Shown in pieces: positions 15,594-23,947 of a stretch of 35,643 nucleotides of DNA. Under the pieces are notes generated by a model. It saw nothing but the letters and a program-made list of their open reading frames with translations. It was not told where the DNA came from and ran no database searches. A program made the translations under genes and the position numbers. The first letter of the stretch is position 1, and every line of letters begins with the position of its first letter. Where the stretch lies: the NCBI GenBank assembly GCA_002309655.1, contig DBXM01000003.1, positions 85,669 to 121,311 on the forward strand. Direction: 5' to 3'. The stretch comes from Mageeibacillus sp. UBA1212 (GTDB lineage Bacteria; Bacillota; Clostridia; UBA1212).

Positions 15594-16340
15594 TCACTCA
15601 GCGGAACACTGTTCAACTATCCGCTCAATCACCGCGGAGAGGTCCTTCTTGAGCACTTGGAACGACCTGCTTTTCCGGTTCCTGCCGTCAAGATATAGCC
15701 CCCGGTTTACTTCTATCATCACAGAAGTAAACCTTGAATCGCTGCGATAATACTTCGCAGGAACCATCGACCCGCTGTAAGGCGAGTTGGGCTTCACGGA
15801 GTAACCCATTTTGAGGAAATCCTCCGCCACAAGATGAACGAGCTCCTTCGGCGTGTGGAAACCGTCCGTGCCGATGCAGATATCCGGCCGGTCCGCGTTC
15901 TGATCCGGCTCATAGGGAAGCGGCCGGGGGTAGAACGAATGGCAGTCGATTATGGTACATTTGTTGTGGCGGGAAAGCATTTCCGCCGTGGTTCTTGTAA
16001 GCGCCTCATGGTGCGGATCGTACAGCCGCCTCAGCAACGACTCCTTCTCTTTTGCGTCTAAACGGCGGATCACCCGCCCGTCGTGACCGTTCGTGTAACA
16101 CGCGCCCATTCCCCGCTTCGCCATCTCTTCCTCCGAATCATCGCGGAAACGCTCCACGTCGCAAACCAGCCGGCTCACCGGGAACACCACCTTTCGCGCA
16201 GGATAGTCGAAAAGCTCATCCGTGTACCAGTCCGTCATAAAGTGCAACTCTTCTTCAATGTCGCAAACATACTTCGCCGCCTCCTCTTCCGGAACGTATG
16301 TTCCTGCGTGCGGAATGTGAAGCAAAACCGGCGCTTCCAT
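15594..16340 (-). CDS. N-formylglutamate amidohydrolase-family protein under SAM-riboswitch control
   Basis: This 248-residue protein has the family's motifs in order: LLHIPHAGTYVPEE (7-20), DWYTDELFDY, VSRLVCDVERFRDD, NGHDGRVI, DPHHEAL, IIDCHSFYP and MIEVNRGLYLD. Members hydrolyse N-formyl amino acids to formate and the amino acid using zinc. The ATG at 16340 is preceded by GGAGGGCATTTTT; the longer frame reaches into the riboswitch terminator. The gene is directly downstream of a SAM-I-type riboswitch and terminator, implying expression when SAM is low. Deformylation of formyl-methionine, rather than formylglutamate, would make sense of that control, but this is inference. Confidence 0.88.
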   Translation of the reverse strand: MEAPVLLHIPHAGTYVPEEEAAKYVCDIEEELHFMTDWYTDELFDYPARKVVFPVSRLVCDVERFRDDSEEEMAKRGMGACYTNGHDGRVIRRLDAKEKESLLRRLYDPHHEALTRTTAEMLSRHNKCTIIDCHSFYPRPLPYEPDQNADRPDICIGTDGFHTPKELVHLVAEDFLKMGYSVKPNSPYSGSMVPAKYYRSDSRFTSVMIEVNRGLYLDGRNRKSRSFQVLKKDLSAVIERIVEQCSAE

Positions 16341-16376
16341 AAAAATGCCCTCCGTAAGAAAAATCCTACAGAGAGC

Positions 16377-16406
16377 AAAAAAGCACCCATCGTCTCCAAT
16401 GGGTGC
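16377..16406 (-). terminator. Intrinsic terminator of the SAM riboswitch
   Basis: GCACCCAT and ATGGGTGC form a perfect 8-base stem with an 8-base loop, followed by TTTTTT on the minus strand. The 5' arm can instead pair as CCCATTG with CGATGGG of the riboswitch P1 region (7 pairs), giving the antiterminator. Confidence 0.9.
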
Positions 16407-16422
16407 CTGCATCGTTTCGTTC

Positions 16423-16512
16423 GGTTCGCCCCATCGGTCAAGCTTTAGCACCTTACATTCGCAGGTTGCTGTGCGGTCACAGGGCTTGTCCCTCGCGCAC
16501 TCTCTATAGGTC
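16423..16512 (-). promoter_or_regulatory. SAM-I-clan riboswitch (possibly SAM-I/IV-like)
   Basis: On the minus strand the SAM-I core is visible: GAGGGA-CAA-GCCC, then GCAACCT, a short P3 loop and AAGGTGCTAA. GTGCG/CGCAC forms P2 and ACCT/AGGT forms P3. The P2 loop CAAG can pair with CTTG after GCTAAAG, the pseudoknot expected for this class. P1 can be CCTAT with ATGGG, and no clear P4 is seen, which recalls SAM-I/IV variants. P1 formation frees the downstream terminator, so high SAM should switch the gene off. Confidence 0.85.
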
Positions 16513-16518
16513 GTTCAT

Positions 16519-16547
16519 ATTATATTCAAATCCGGCGGCGGTTTCAA
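16519..16547 (-). promoter_or_regulatory. Promoter of the SAM-riboswitch transcript
   Basis: TTGAAA (16542-16547) and TATAAT (16519-16524) are 17 bases apart. Transcription would start near 16512, just at the 5' edge of the riboswitch. Confidence 0.88.
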
Positions 16548-16604
16548 GCGGGAATTCGCCGAAGGTTCTACTTTGCAGAGATTTTCAGTGTAGTACCGTT
16601 TCCC

Positions 16605-18926
16605 TTACCCGATCTGACTCTGCATCCATGCAAGATGGGCGCTAATCCATGTATTAAAGTCGTTCCGCATAGCCGAGAGCGTCCGGTATCCCGTTTGATA
16701 ACGTGTCCCCTCCAGACGGTAGAGTTTGTTGTATGAAGTCTCATTGATCTTGTCAAGATCGGCGTTTACGGCAGCTGCCACTTTATCGTAAGTTTCGCGG
16801 AACAGTTCGGCGTATGCCTGTGCGAATTCCTGCTTCTTGGAAAGCTTCGGGAAATAGAAATGCGAGCCGTCCCTGTGAATATTTGCAACAGAATCGGTTG
16901 TCCACTTCCACGAGTCAAAGTCCCAGTTCGGGCCCATGACGATCTTGCTGTTCGCAGTGGAGTCCTTCTTCCACATAAAGAGGTTGTTGCCGCCGGAGTC
17001 CAGGAGACACATGTAGTCCGCGACCAGGATCCACGAAACGAAGGAATCCAGATCGATGTAGTCGAGGTAAGAGCTGTCGTTTCTGTTCAGCGCCCTCTCA
17101 AAATCGGTCATGTATTTCTTGATGTACTTGTAGGCGTCGGAATTCACGTCGATATCGTCGGTATCCGGATACTTGAAGGTGTACTTCATCACGAAGTTCT
17201 CGCACGACGGAGTGGTGAAGTGCAGCGGCTCGTTCCACCAGTAGGCGTCGTATTCGATGATGAAACCGTCGTCTTCAACCGGGCAGCGCCACCTGGTGTC
17301 CCCTTTTCCTGTTCCCTGCTTGACGCATTCCGAAAGCACGTAAAGCCCCCGGAAGTCGCCGTTGACGTACAGGGAAACGTAGGTGTAATCCGGCGACCAC
17401 GGCGTGCCCACAAGGTCCGCTATCGCGTCACCCGCGACGCGGTAAATGTCCGTTCCGTAATTGAGAAGGAGCCATTCCTTGTCGGCGTAGGACTTTCCGT
17501 CCGCCGGGCGGTCTATAAAAGGTGCCAGGAGGTCGCATTTCTTGCTCAGCTTGATTTTATACGGTTTTTTGATGCCGTAGGCGCTGGTATTGCCGCGGAT
17601 CTTCATCTTTGCGCCCTGGTACGGCTCCTCCTCGGAACTGTTCAGCGAGGAGTCGTAAACGACGCTGTTGGAGGCATCGTAAATCTTCACGATGCTGTTT
17701 TCCCAGGTCGCATTGGTGATGCCCGCGCCGATATTCCCGTCCGGCGGGAGAACGTATTCGCAAGTCGGCCAGACGTAGTCTTCGGTCGTGATCTCCACGC
17801 GCGGGAAGGCAACGCTTCTCGCGCCGGGTACGTAGCAGGTGTTCATGGTGACTGAACTGCCGATTTGGGTATAGCCGTAGCCTCTCATCCAGATTGTGTA
17901 CGAAGTGTTCTGCGAGAGTTTTGCGACATCGCATTCGCCAAGCTCGCCGTCGTATGTGTTGGTGACAGGGCGCACTCCGTCGTAAACGATGACCTCCACG
18001 TAACGCAGCGGCACTCCCTCCGCCTCTGTCCAGGTAACTTTCAGCCGGCCGTTGTCCGAAATGCCGTAACCGTATGACCCCAGAAGAGTGTCGTTTGACG
18101 CCTCCTCCATTACCCCGGACGACGCAGTCAGCGTAAGGTTGCTTTTCACGCCCCGGATAATGTAAATGTCCCGTCCCGCGTTCTCGATTTGCGTGTATGA
18201 ACCCGCGACGTTCACCGATGAGATCAAGAATCCCTTTTCGGGTTTCAGGCAAAGCCAAATAGTTCCGTCCTGGCGGGTCGGGTCTCCGCCCGGCGAATCG
18301 GATGTATAGAAGACGCCCGACAGGTAGTCAGGAAGCGCCTTCCCCGCGGTATAAAGAGACGGGGCGATGTGCGAGTCGGTGTTGACCGTGCAAATATAGG
18401 CGTATTTTTCGTAATACTCACGGGTGCCCGGTTCGGGCTCCTTCGTAGGCGCCGGGGTTGGAGTGGGCGTCGGGGCGGGCGTCGGAGTCGGAGTCGCGGT
18501 GGGAGCAGGTGTTTCGGTAGGAGCCGGAGCCTCGGTTGGGGTCGGGACTTCAGCGGAAGTCGGGCCCTCTGTAGTAGTCCGGACTTCGGTTGGTGCAGGT
18601 GTTTCGGTGGGAGCCGAAACGCCTGTAGGCGTCGGAACTTCGGTGGGAACCTGGACATCTGTAGGAGGCGGAACTTCGGTGGGTTTTGGAACTTCGGTGG
18701 GCGATGCGGGTTCTTCGGTGAAAGAAGGCGCTTCGCTGAATGCCGGTTCCGCGCTCGTGGTGGGTTCTTCGCCGGCTATATCAACAAAATCCGTCGACTC
18801 AGGAGAAGGAGATGAAGATATTTCATTTTTCGGTGCGCAGGCAACAAGAGTCATCAGGGTCATCCAAATTGCCAACCCCAAACAGAGACGTCTCTTCAAT
18901 TTCGATTGTGTTCGAAGGGTCCTCAT
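16605..18926 (-). CDS. CotH-domain surface lipoprotein with Pro/Thr-rich linker
   Basis: This 773-residue protein has a lipoprotein signal ending LVAC (Cys30). A long PT/PTEVP repeat linker (about 60-160) follows, then beta-sandwich-like regions. The C-terminal CotH-kinase-family domain shows MKIRGNTSAYGIKKPYKIKL, DKEWLLLNYG, YVSLYVNGDFRGLYVLSE and GPNWDFDSW. CotH proteins include spore-coat kinases and cellulosome-associated surface proteins. The ATG at 18926 (GGGGAGAAACGGGCT before it) is preferred because the earlier ATG lies against the -10 box. It is exported and membrane-anchored. The repeat DNA at 18424-18720 is prone to slippage. Enzymatic activity cannot be confirmed from the sequence. 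Confidence 0.88.
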   Translation of the reverse strand: MRTLRTQSKLKRRLCLGLAIWMTLMTLVACAPKNEISSSPSPESTDFVDIAGEEPTTSAEPAFSEAPSFTEEPASPTEVPKPTEVPPPTDVQVPTEVPTPTGVSAPTETPAPTEVRTTTEGPTSAEVPTPTEAPAPTETPAPTATPTPTPAPTPTPTPAPTKEPEPGTREYYEKYAYICTVNTDSHIAPSLYTAGKALPDYLSGVFYTSDSPGGDPTRQDGTIWLCLKPEKGFLISSVNVAGSYTQIENAGRDIYIIRGVKSNLTLTASSGVMEEASNDTLLGSYGYGISDNGRLKVTWTEAEGVPLRYVEVIVYDGVRPVTNTYDGELGECDVAKLSQNTSYTIWMRGYGYTQIGSSVTMNTCYVPGARSVAFPRVEITTEDYVWPTCEYVLPPDGNIGAGITNATWENSIVKIYDASNSVVYDSSLNSSEEEPYQGAKMKIRGNTSAYGIKKPYKIKLSKKCDLLAPFIDRPADGKSYADKEWLLLNYGTDIYRVAGDAIADLVGTPWSPDYTYVSLYVNGDFRGLYVLSECVKQGTGKGDTRWRCPVEDDGFIIEYDAYWWNEPLHFTTPSCENFVMKYTFKYPDTDDIDVNSDAYKYIKKYMTDFERALNRNDSSYLDYIDLDSFVSWILVADYMCLLDSGGNNLFMWKKDSTANSKIVMGPNWDFDSWKWTTDSVANIHRDGSHFYFPKLSKKQEFAQAYAELFRETYDKVAAAVNADLDKINETSYNKLYRLEGTRYQTGYRTLSAMRNDFNTWISAHLAWMQSQIG

Positions 18927-18965
18927 AGCCCGTTTCTCCCCGCAAAAGTGAGTTATCATATGTTT

Positions 18966-18994
18966 ATTATATTTGAAAAAGACGGAAAAATCAA
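18966..18994 (-). promoter_or_regulatory. Promoter of the CotH lipoprotein gene
   Basis: TTGATT (18989-18994) and TATAAT (18966-18971) are 17 bases apart, about 40 bases upstream of the chosen start. Confidence 0.82.
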
Positions 18995-19009
18995 TTCTGT
19001 TAGAGCAGT

Positions 19010-19046
19010 TTTGAACTTGCCTTAGTGCCCTGTTACAGTGTTTTTT
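19010..19046. repeat. Duplicated gene tail, partner of 20948-20984
   Basis: Thirty of 37 bases match the end of the NadD-PARG fusion gene, including TTTGAACTTGCC and GTTACAGT. In the fusion gene it encodes KNTVTGREGKFK. Here the stop falls after KNTVTGH, and weaker similarity continues past the stop. This suggests the Sel1/DUF6273 gene acquired its last codons and 3' flank by duplication. Confidence 0.7.
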
Positions 19047-20749
19047 GCCGGCGCCTCAATGTACAGATCCATGGCCGGGCGAATGCCGCGGACCGCGTTC
19101 CGGTCTATGTTGGAAAATCTTCCCGGTTCGATAGATATGCCTTTGATGTCGTAGATGGACTTGTCGCGGCTCATCGATTTTGCCAGGGTAGTTTCCGCAA
19201 AAGGTTGGGAGAGATCCTCCAGCACCTCCAGCTGGCTGCGTTCCGGGAGATAAATATATGTGGGAGCGCTTCTCCGGAGGTCCTTGTAGTCGTGAGCGAC
19301 GATGTGTTCTTTCTCGTCGTTCGTGAAAACGTTTTCGATGAAATCCGTGTTCAGCCATTCGATGAGGCCATTGTAGCACATCTTGAGGATAACCTTGGCG
19401 GTGACTGCAAAAAACGTGCCGTCGTCATTAATCTCCAGAACCTTCCACTCCATTGGCTCGTTGGCGAGCGTTCCGCAGAAGAAGGTGTCGCCCGGCTTCG
19501 GCTCCTTCGGGATGGATCCTGAATTCATCGAAGGCTTAACAACAGTGTTTTTCCAGTTTTCCTTCCAGCGGGAAACGAATACAGCGTCCATATTTCCGGA
19601 TCTCTTCTCCACCGGGGCCGACTCTGCCAGCCGCTCCATCCGCCCTTCCACTTCGCGAACTTTCTCATAGTCGTGTAAACGGTACCGGTAGATATCCCGC
19701 AGAAAGCTAAGCGTGTCGTAATCAGGCAAACGCGCTAAACAAACGTCAGCGCAGATTTCCAGTTTCTCGGTCTGGATTTCGTTAAGTTCTTTATAGTAAA
19801 CATACTTGTCACGGTTGTAAACGTTTATATCGCCGTACCCTGTCAGCACGTCCATGACGTAATCGACTTGAGCAGGCAGCAGCCCATCATCCCGCATGTC
19901 CTGGATGACCGGGATTGTCGGTTCTCCGGCGCTTTCGGCCGCCATTTCAAAGTACTCAAGCGCCTTCTTGGGGTTGGCCTTGACGCCAAGGCCCTTCAGG
20001 TAGATCATTCCCAGCTCGTACTGGTTCTCGCCGACGGCAATGAAAGGATCTATGGACTGACGTCCGTCATAATCGATGGAAGCGCCAAGGGAGAAGAACT
20101 CTCTTGCCTTGCGGTAATTGTTTTTCGACAGGTAGTATCTCCCGATGTTCCATGTAATGGAGGGGTGCACCGCCTGCCAGTCGGGGCCAATCATTTCCTT
20201 GATTGATTGGAAGAATGACTCAAAAGCATCGTACAGACCGACCAGGTCATATACCTCCCAATAGTATCCTAAATCCCCCGGGGTGTCCCCTTCCTCATAG
20301 TCTTCTTCCGACAGGTCTCCCATATACGAGAGGCGGCACAGGAACAGGAAACAGGCTATCTTCGCCTTCTCCGTCTCATTGATGCTTGCGTAGTACCGGG
20401 AACACAAAGCGAGGACGTAACTGTTAAAAACATGAAAACACCGGTACCCGCTGCCGAAGCCGCTGTGCCTGTATTCCCAGTACTCATACCATTCCAAAGC
20501 AACGTCATAATAGCGTTCCAGATACGCAAGCAGGGCTTCCCGGCCTGCCTTATACGCCAACACAAAAGGCATTGGATTACGCAGAAAATCATCCGGGTCG
20601 GTATCTTCGCCCTCCATCCATTCCTTCAGCACGCCTTCCGGATTATCAGTGTTATAATCAGGATCAACCAGACTCTGATCTACAAAACACCTGAAACTTC
20701 TGATTTGCAACAGGTCTTTCGCGAAATCGTCAAACAAGTACGTGTTCAT
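19022..20749 (-). CDS. Sel1/TPR-repeat protein with C-terminal DUF6273 domain
   Basis: This 575-residue protein is helical over most of its length, with Sel1-type repeats around YYLSKNNYRKAREFFSLGA and YELGMIYLKGLGVKANPKKA followed by ALEYFEMAAE. From about residue 420 a DUF6273-like domain has MEWKVLEINDDGTFFAVT, EWLNTDFIENVFTNDEKEHI and GIRPAMDLYIE. Sel1 proteins are scaffolds; DUF6273 is often found in surface or effector-like proteins of gut Clostridia. There is no signal peptide. The ATG at 20749 has GGAGGAAAGAC before it, six codons after a poorer ATG. The last seven residues come from a duplicated PARG tail. Confidence 0.83.
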   Translation of the reverse strand: MNTYLFDDFAKDLLQIRSFRCFVDQSLVDPDYNTDNPEGVLKEWMEGEDTDPDDFLRNPMPFVLAYKAGREALLAYLERYYDVALEWYEYWEYRHSGFGSGYRCFHVFNSYVLALCSRYYASINETEKAKIACFLFLCRLSYMGDLSEEDYEEGDTPGDLGYYWEVYDLVGLYDAFESFFQSIKEMIGPDWQAVHPSITWNIGRYYLSKNNYRKAREFFSLGASIDYDGRQSIDPFIAVGENQYELGMIYLKGLGVKANPKKALEYFEMAAESAGEPTIPVIQDMRDDGLLPAQVDYVMDVLTGYGDINVYNRDKYVYYKELNEIQTEKLEICADVCLARLPDYDTLSFLRDIYRYRLHDYEKVREVEGRMERLAESAPVEKRSGNMDAVFVSRWKENWKNTVVKPSMNSGSIPKEPKPGDTFFCGTLANEPMEWKVLEINDDGTFFAVTAKVILKMCYNGLIEWLNTDFIENVFTNDEKEHIVAHDYKDLRRSAPTYIYLPERSQLEVLEDLSQPFAETTLAKSMSRDKSIYDIKGISIEPGRFSNIDRNAVRGIRPAMDLYIEAPAKNTVTGH

Positions 20750-20792
20750 GTCTTTCCTCCATACCATCCTTATGAGTTCACAACTGCGTCAT

Positions 20793-20821
20793 ATTATATT
20801 TCATTGTTCGTTTATAAGCAA
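20793..20821 (-). promoter_or_regulatory. Promoter of the Sel1/DUF6273 gene
   Basis: TTGCTT (20816-20821) and TATAAT (20793-20798) are 17 bases apart on the minus strand. Confidence 0.7.
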
Positions 20822-20923
20822 TCTCGCTCCGGAAATGAAATCTGAAATCCGGACTTACACCATGCTCCCCAGTTCCGGCAGTCGCAACAAAAACGCGGCT
20901 GCCATTGACCCGGAACTGTCACA

Positions 20924-22513
20924 TTATCCAAAAAGATCGTAGAACGGTTTGAACTTGCCCTCACGCCCGGTTACAGTATTTTTACGTTGCGGCTTTCCTT
21001 CGTAGATCGCAAACACAAGCTTGCGGAACCGGTTTTTAAACTCGGGTTCATCGAGAATTTCTTTGAACAGCGGAGCCACATCTTCAGGGAAAAGGCGATA
21101 CGCGCCGCACCCGAAAGCGCCGAGCACAATGCTGTCATGGTCGTTGTCGAGGGCAATTCTGAAGATGGTGCGTATTTTGTTGGCCTCTATTTCGCGCCCT
21201 TCCGGTATAAAATGCCCGTCGCTGTCGAAAAATGCCCGCTCCGGATTTTCGCGGTTTTGCTTCACGCGGTTGGAAAGGGACGCCACCGTGATCACCGGGC
21301 AATCGAACATGGTTTCCCGCAGACTGAAGTATTGTTTTTTATTGTTCCGGAAGAACGTCACGCAGGGGGAATAAATGCCGCCAAAGTTGATATCCATGGG
21401 ATAGACACCGGGAATGTTCACAGTGCCCGACGCCTTTATATGCTTGCGTTCCGGGTCGCCAAACTGGTAAAGGGACTGGGACAGGGTCGACATCTGGCAC
21501 AGGGATTCTTCCTGCGCGTTTCCGCCCTTGTGATACGCCCCGCCCGGGGATGTGCGGGATGCGAGGTTCAGGATTGCCGGGTTTAAGCCTTCGTCTATGA
21601 GCCGCTTCGCCACGTCCACGCAGTCTTCGTTGACACAGTCGAACACGGTTGGCACGGTAAGCGGCCCGCCGGCTGGCGCCCGGAACTCTTTACTGTAAGC
21701 CTTTGCCGCTCTATGGGCGTCCCTGTCGCCAAGAAAAGGCACGGCCCATGACTGAAACAGCTCATTGTTGGCCTTATATACACTCGTGCAGGCAGTGTGG
21801 CCGCCAAACCTTCCGCCGCAAGTGATCTGAGTTTTGATGACGTCTTCCGCGGTGGGGGCGTGATAGTCCTTCGGGTCAAGTGTTTGCATGTAACGGTAAG
21901 GGCCGTCATTCATGAGGTCGCGGTAATCCTCGCCGGCGAGAAAGCGGCGGCGGACCTCGGTGGAGCTTATGTCCTCAACGTCGTCATCCGCCACAGTCAA
22001 AAGGTGGATCTTTTCGCGGCGGCTTCTGAGGTTTTCGTTGTCTTCGATGACCGTGTCTATGTCAAACTTGCTGCGCGAGTATACGAGAAACTCGCAGATT
22101 TCAAAAAATTCATCCAAATGATGCCAGCCGGGCATGTTTTTCATCTTGTCCGCGCCCAGCAGGAAGAAAAGTTGGATTTCCTCGCCGCGGTACTGTTTTT
22201 GCTTCTCTGCCAGGAGCTTTTTGACAGTCTTAAACGTCTGGGCGTAGACGCCGCCAAGTTCGACGCCCCAGTAGCTGAGTTTTGGGTTTTCTTTCGAGAG
22301 AGAACGGAGCATTTCGCTCCTCTGCGCCTCGGAAAGCACGAACCCGGAGGGATTTCTATGTTTTAAGAATGTTTTTTTGGCAAGATACTTGTCGTTCGTC
22401 GCCACAAAGATACCCTCGTCAGCGCCGGTTTTTTTAACGGCATCAGAGAGTACCGCATAGTGAGCCTTCGTCACCGGATTAAACGATCCGGTCAATACCA
22501 CGATTTTTTTCAT
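20924..22513 (-). CDS. NadD-like nucleotidyltransferase fused to microbial-type poly(ADP-ribose) glycohydrolase
   Basis: The protein has 529 residues. The N-terminal domain (1-195) shows GSFNPVTKAHY (9-19) and ISSTEVR (182-188), the signature of nicotinate/nicotinamide mononucleotide adenylyltransferases. The C-terminal domain (about 225-529) has TSPGGAYHKGG (321-331) followed by AQEESLC (333-339, catalytic Glu pair) and LGAFGCGAYRLFPEDVA. This matches the bacterial PARG family (TIGR02452/DUF2263). The fusion joins NAD synthesis with removal of ADP-ribose, a salvage or repair logic. The start has TTAGGAGGCTGTT before ATG. It follows the tRNA-Lys terminator and no strong promoter is evident; read-through from the tRNA is possible. 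Confidence 0.9.
   Translation of the reverse strand: MKKIVVLTGSFNPVTKAHYAVLSDAVKKTGADEGIFVATNDKYLAKKTFLKHRNPSGFVLSEAQRSEMLRSLSKENPKLSYWGVELGGVYAQTFKTVKKLLAEKQKQYRGEEIQLFFLLGADKMKNMPGWHHLDEFFEICEFLVYSRSKFDIDTVIEDNENLRSRREKIHLLTVADDDVEDISSTEVRRRFLAGEDYRDLMNDGPYRYMQTLDPKDYHAPTAEDVIKTQITCGGRFGGHTACTSVYKANNELFQSWAVPFLGDRDAHRAAKAYSKEFRAPAGGPLTVPTVFDCVNEDCVDVAKRLIDEGLNPAILNLASRTSPGGAYHKGGNAQEESLCQMSTLSQSLYQFGDPERKHIKASGTVNIPGVYPMDINFGGIYSPCVTFFRNNKKQYFSLRETMFDCPVITVASLSNRVKQNRENPERAFFDSDGHFIPEGREIEANKIRTIFRIALDNDHDSIVLGAFGCGAYRLFPEDVAPLFKEILDEPEFKNRFRKLVFAIYEGKPQRKNTVTGREGKFKPFYDLFG
20948..20984. repeat. Duplicated gene tail, partner of 19010-19046
   Basis: This is the 3' coding end of the NadD-PARG fusion gene, 30 of 37 bases identical to 19010-19046. 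Confidence 0.7.
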
Positions 22514-22588
22514 AACAGCCTCCTAAAACGGTAGATATTTGGGCCGGCACGATTTGTTCCGGCAATGTCTGTATCCTCAGATTCCCAC

Positions 22589-22618
22589 AAAAAAGAGGAT
22601 TTCCGAACAGAAATCCTC
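22589..22618 (-). terminator. Intrinsic terminator after tRNA-Lys
   Basis: GAGGATTTC and GAAATCCTC form a perfect 9-base stem with a 6-base loop, then TTTTTT on the minus strand. It lies a few bases after the tRNA. Confidence 0.95.
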
Positions 22619-22626
22619 GATGCGTG

Positions 22627-22702
22627 TGGTGCACCTTCAGGGACTCGAACCCTGGGCCCACTGATTAAGAGTCAGTTGCTCTACCAACTGAGCTAAAGGT
22701 GC
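22627..22702 (-). tRNA. tRNA-Lys (anticodon CTT), CCA encoded
   Basis: The minus strand folds as a standard cloverleaf: acceptor GCACCTT/AAGGTGC, D-arm GCTCAGTTGGTAGAGC, anticodon loop CTCTTAA, and T-arm with GGTTCGAGTCC. Discriminator A and an encoded CCA follow. A perfect promoter and a terminator bracket it, so it is a single-gene transcript. Confidence 0.97.
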
Positions 22703-22748
22703 GTGCATCGAACGTGTTTAAATCACGATCGCCTCACACGCGGAAACT

Positions 22749-22777
22749 ATTATAATTCCGTTTTGGCGCGTTGTCAA
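22749..22777 (-). promoter_or_regulatory. Promoter of tRNA-Lys
   Basis: TTGACA (22772-22777) and TATAAT (22749-22754) are 17 bases apart, ending 46 bases upstream of the mature tRNA. Confidence 0.93.
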
Positions 22778-22850
22778 GCGTTTTTTTGAAATTTGCGGAA
22801 ATTCACGAAAAAAATGTGCAAACTGTGCGGAAACGGGTGCCGGGCCAAAG

Positions 22851-23672
22851 TCAGTCTTCAATCACAATGCAGTTCGTGACGCCGCTGAGAACGGTGCACG
22901 CGTCGATTGCGATGAGGCCGTCGCCGTAGAACGGGCGGAAGTGCGATTCTTCCACGTTCCCTTTACTGCCGGCGCTGCGGGTCACCTTGCCTTTCCCGGT
23001 AGGAACGGGTTTTTCGAACTCGTCGTGGCCGTAGGAAGCGCTGCGGTGGCCGCAGATGACGGTCTTTTCCGGCTTCGGGAGACCACGTTTCAGCACTTCA
23101 ACGTAGTCCATCCAGCGCGCGCATTCCCAGTCGAGGCGGCTGGCTTTGCGCCATTCACGGAAGGTTGGGACCGGTTCGTCAAGCATCTCGTTGGCCTCGC
23201 GGCAGGGAATCCAGCCGTGGACGAAAATGTAGTTCTCTGTCTCGAACCAGTCGCGTGCGGCCGGAATTATCGTGCGGATGTACTCGGTTTTTCGCATTTT
23301 CGCGACGATTTCGGCAGGTCGTTCGCAGATGTCGCGGTTGGATGCGCCGGTGAAGCGCTGCAGGGTGCGTACGGTGCCGTTGTGGGCGTAGTGGGAATGA
23401 AGAATGACGGACGTACCTTCGAAAACTTCGGCGTCTTCGAGAAGGGAGAGCATCAGGTCTTCGTGGTTGCCGCGGACAATTATGACCTCGTCGCGTTCGA
23501 GAAGGCGGCAGATGAACTGTTCGGTTTCGAGCGGCTCGCTGCCTCGGTCGAAAATGTCGCCGCATACCACGAGTTTGTGCGGTTCGGGGTCGCTGAAGTA
23601 GCCGGCCTCCTTGAGCGCCGCGCGGAGGGGCGTCAGGAACGAATGGATGTCGGAGACGACGTAATATTTCAT
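22851..23672 (-). CDS. Calcineurin-like metallophosphoesterase (PP1/ApaH type)
   Basis: This 273-residue protein has VSDIHSF (6-12), GDIFDRG (about 38-44), RGNHED (about 67-72) and CGHRSASYGHD, the metal-binding motifs of PPP-type phosphatases. Diadenosine tetraphosphatase or protein phosphatase activity are both possible. The start is preceded by AAAGGAGGGCGCCTGAC. There is no signal peptide, so it is cytosolic. It is transcribed from its own promoter (23820-23848) with a leader of about 140 bases. Confidence 0.9.
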   Translation of the reverse strand: MKYYVVSDIHSFLTPLRAALKEAGYFSDPEPHKLVVCGDIFDRGSEPLETEQFICRLLERDEVIIVRGNHEDLMLSLLEDAEVFEGTSVILHSHYAHNGTVRTLQRFTGASNRDICERPAEIVAKMRKTEYIRTIIPAARDWFETENYIFVHGWIPCREANEMLDEPVPTFREWRKASRLDWECARWMDYVEVLKRGLPKPEKTVICGHRSASYGHDEFEKPVPTGKGKVTRSAGSKGNVEESHFRPFYGDGLIAIDACTVLSGVTNCIVIED

Positions 23673-23819
23673 GTCAGGCGCCCTCCTTTCGTGAGTTTTG
23701 CGTGCGGGGTCAGTTGAAGTTTCCGCCGTTGTTCCGGAAGTGTTTTTAGCGCTTTACGGCCGTGAATTTCCCTCGCCGGGCAAGGCTCGTTTTTCGCTCG
23801 TCGTAGGGAAATTTGAAAT

Positions 23820-23848
23820 ATTGTACCACATCCGCGGACAGAAGTCAA
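23820..23848 (-). promoter_or_regulatory. Promoter of the metallophosphoesterase gene
   Basis: TTGACT (23843-23848) and TACAAT (23820-23825) are 17 bases apart. The rest of the 275-base gap 23673-23947 holds the leader and a weak hairpin near 23930, with no other clear element. Confidence 0.8.
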
Positions 23849-23947
23849 CCGAAACGCCGCGCCAGAGAACCCCCGGCAATCCGGAGAATTCGGCAAGGCG
23901 CGGCGCAAAGGCAAAGCCCGGTTATTTATTTAACCGTGGCATAGGCA

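Noticed and set aside
18424..18720. Short tandem-like repeats, considered as CRISPR or minisatellite
   Set aside because: They encode the Pro/Thr linker of the CotH lipoprotein in frame and lack regular spacers.
23669..23914. 81-residue minus-strand frame upstream of the phosphoesterase
   Set aside because: It covers the leader and promoter of that gene and has unlikely composition.
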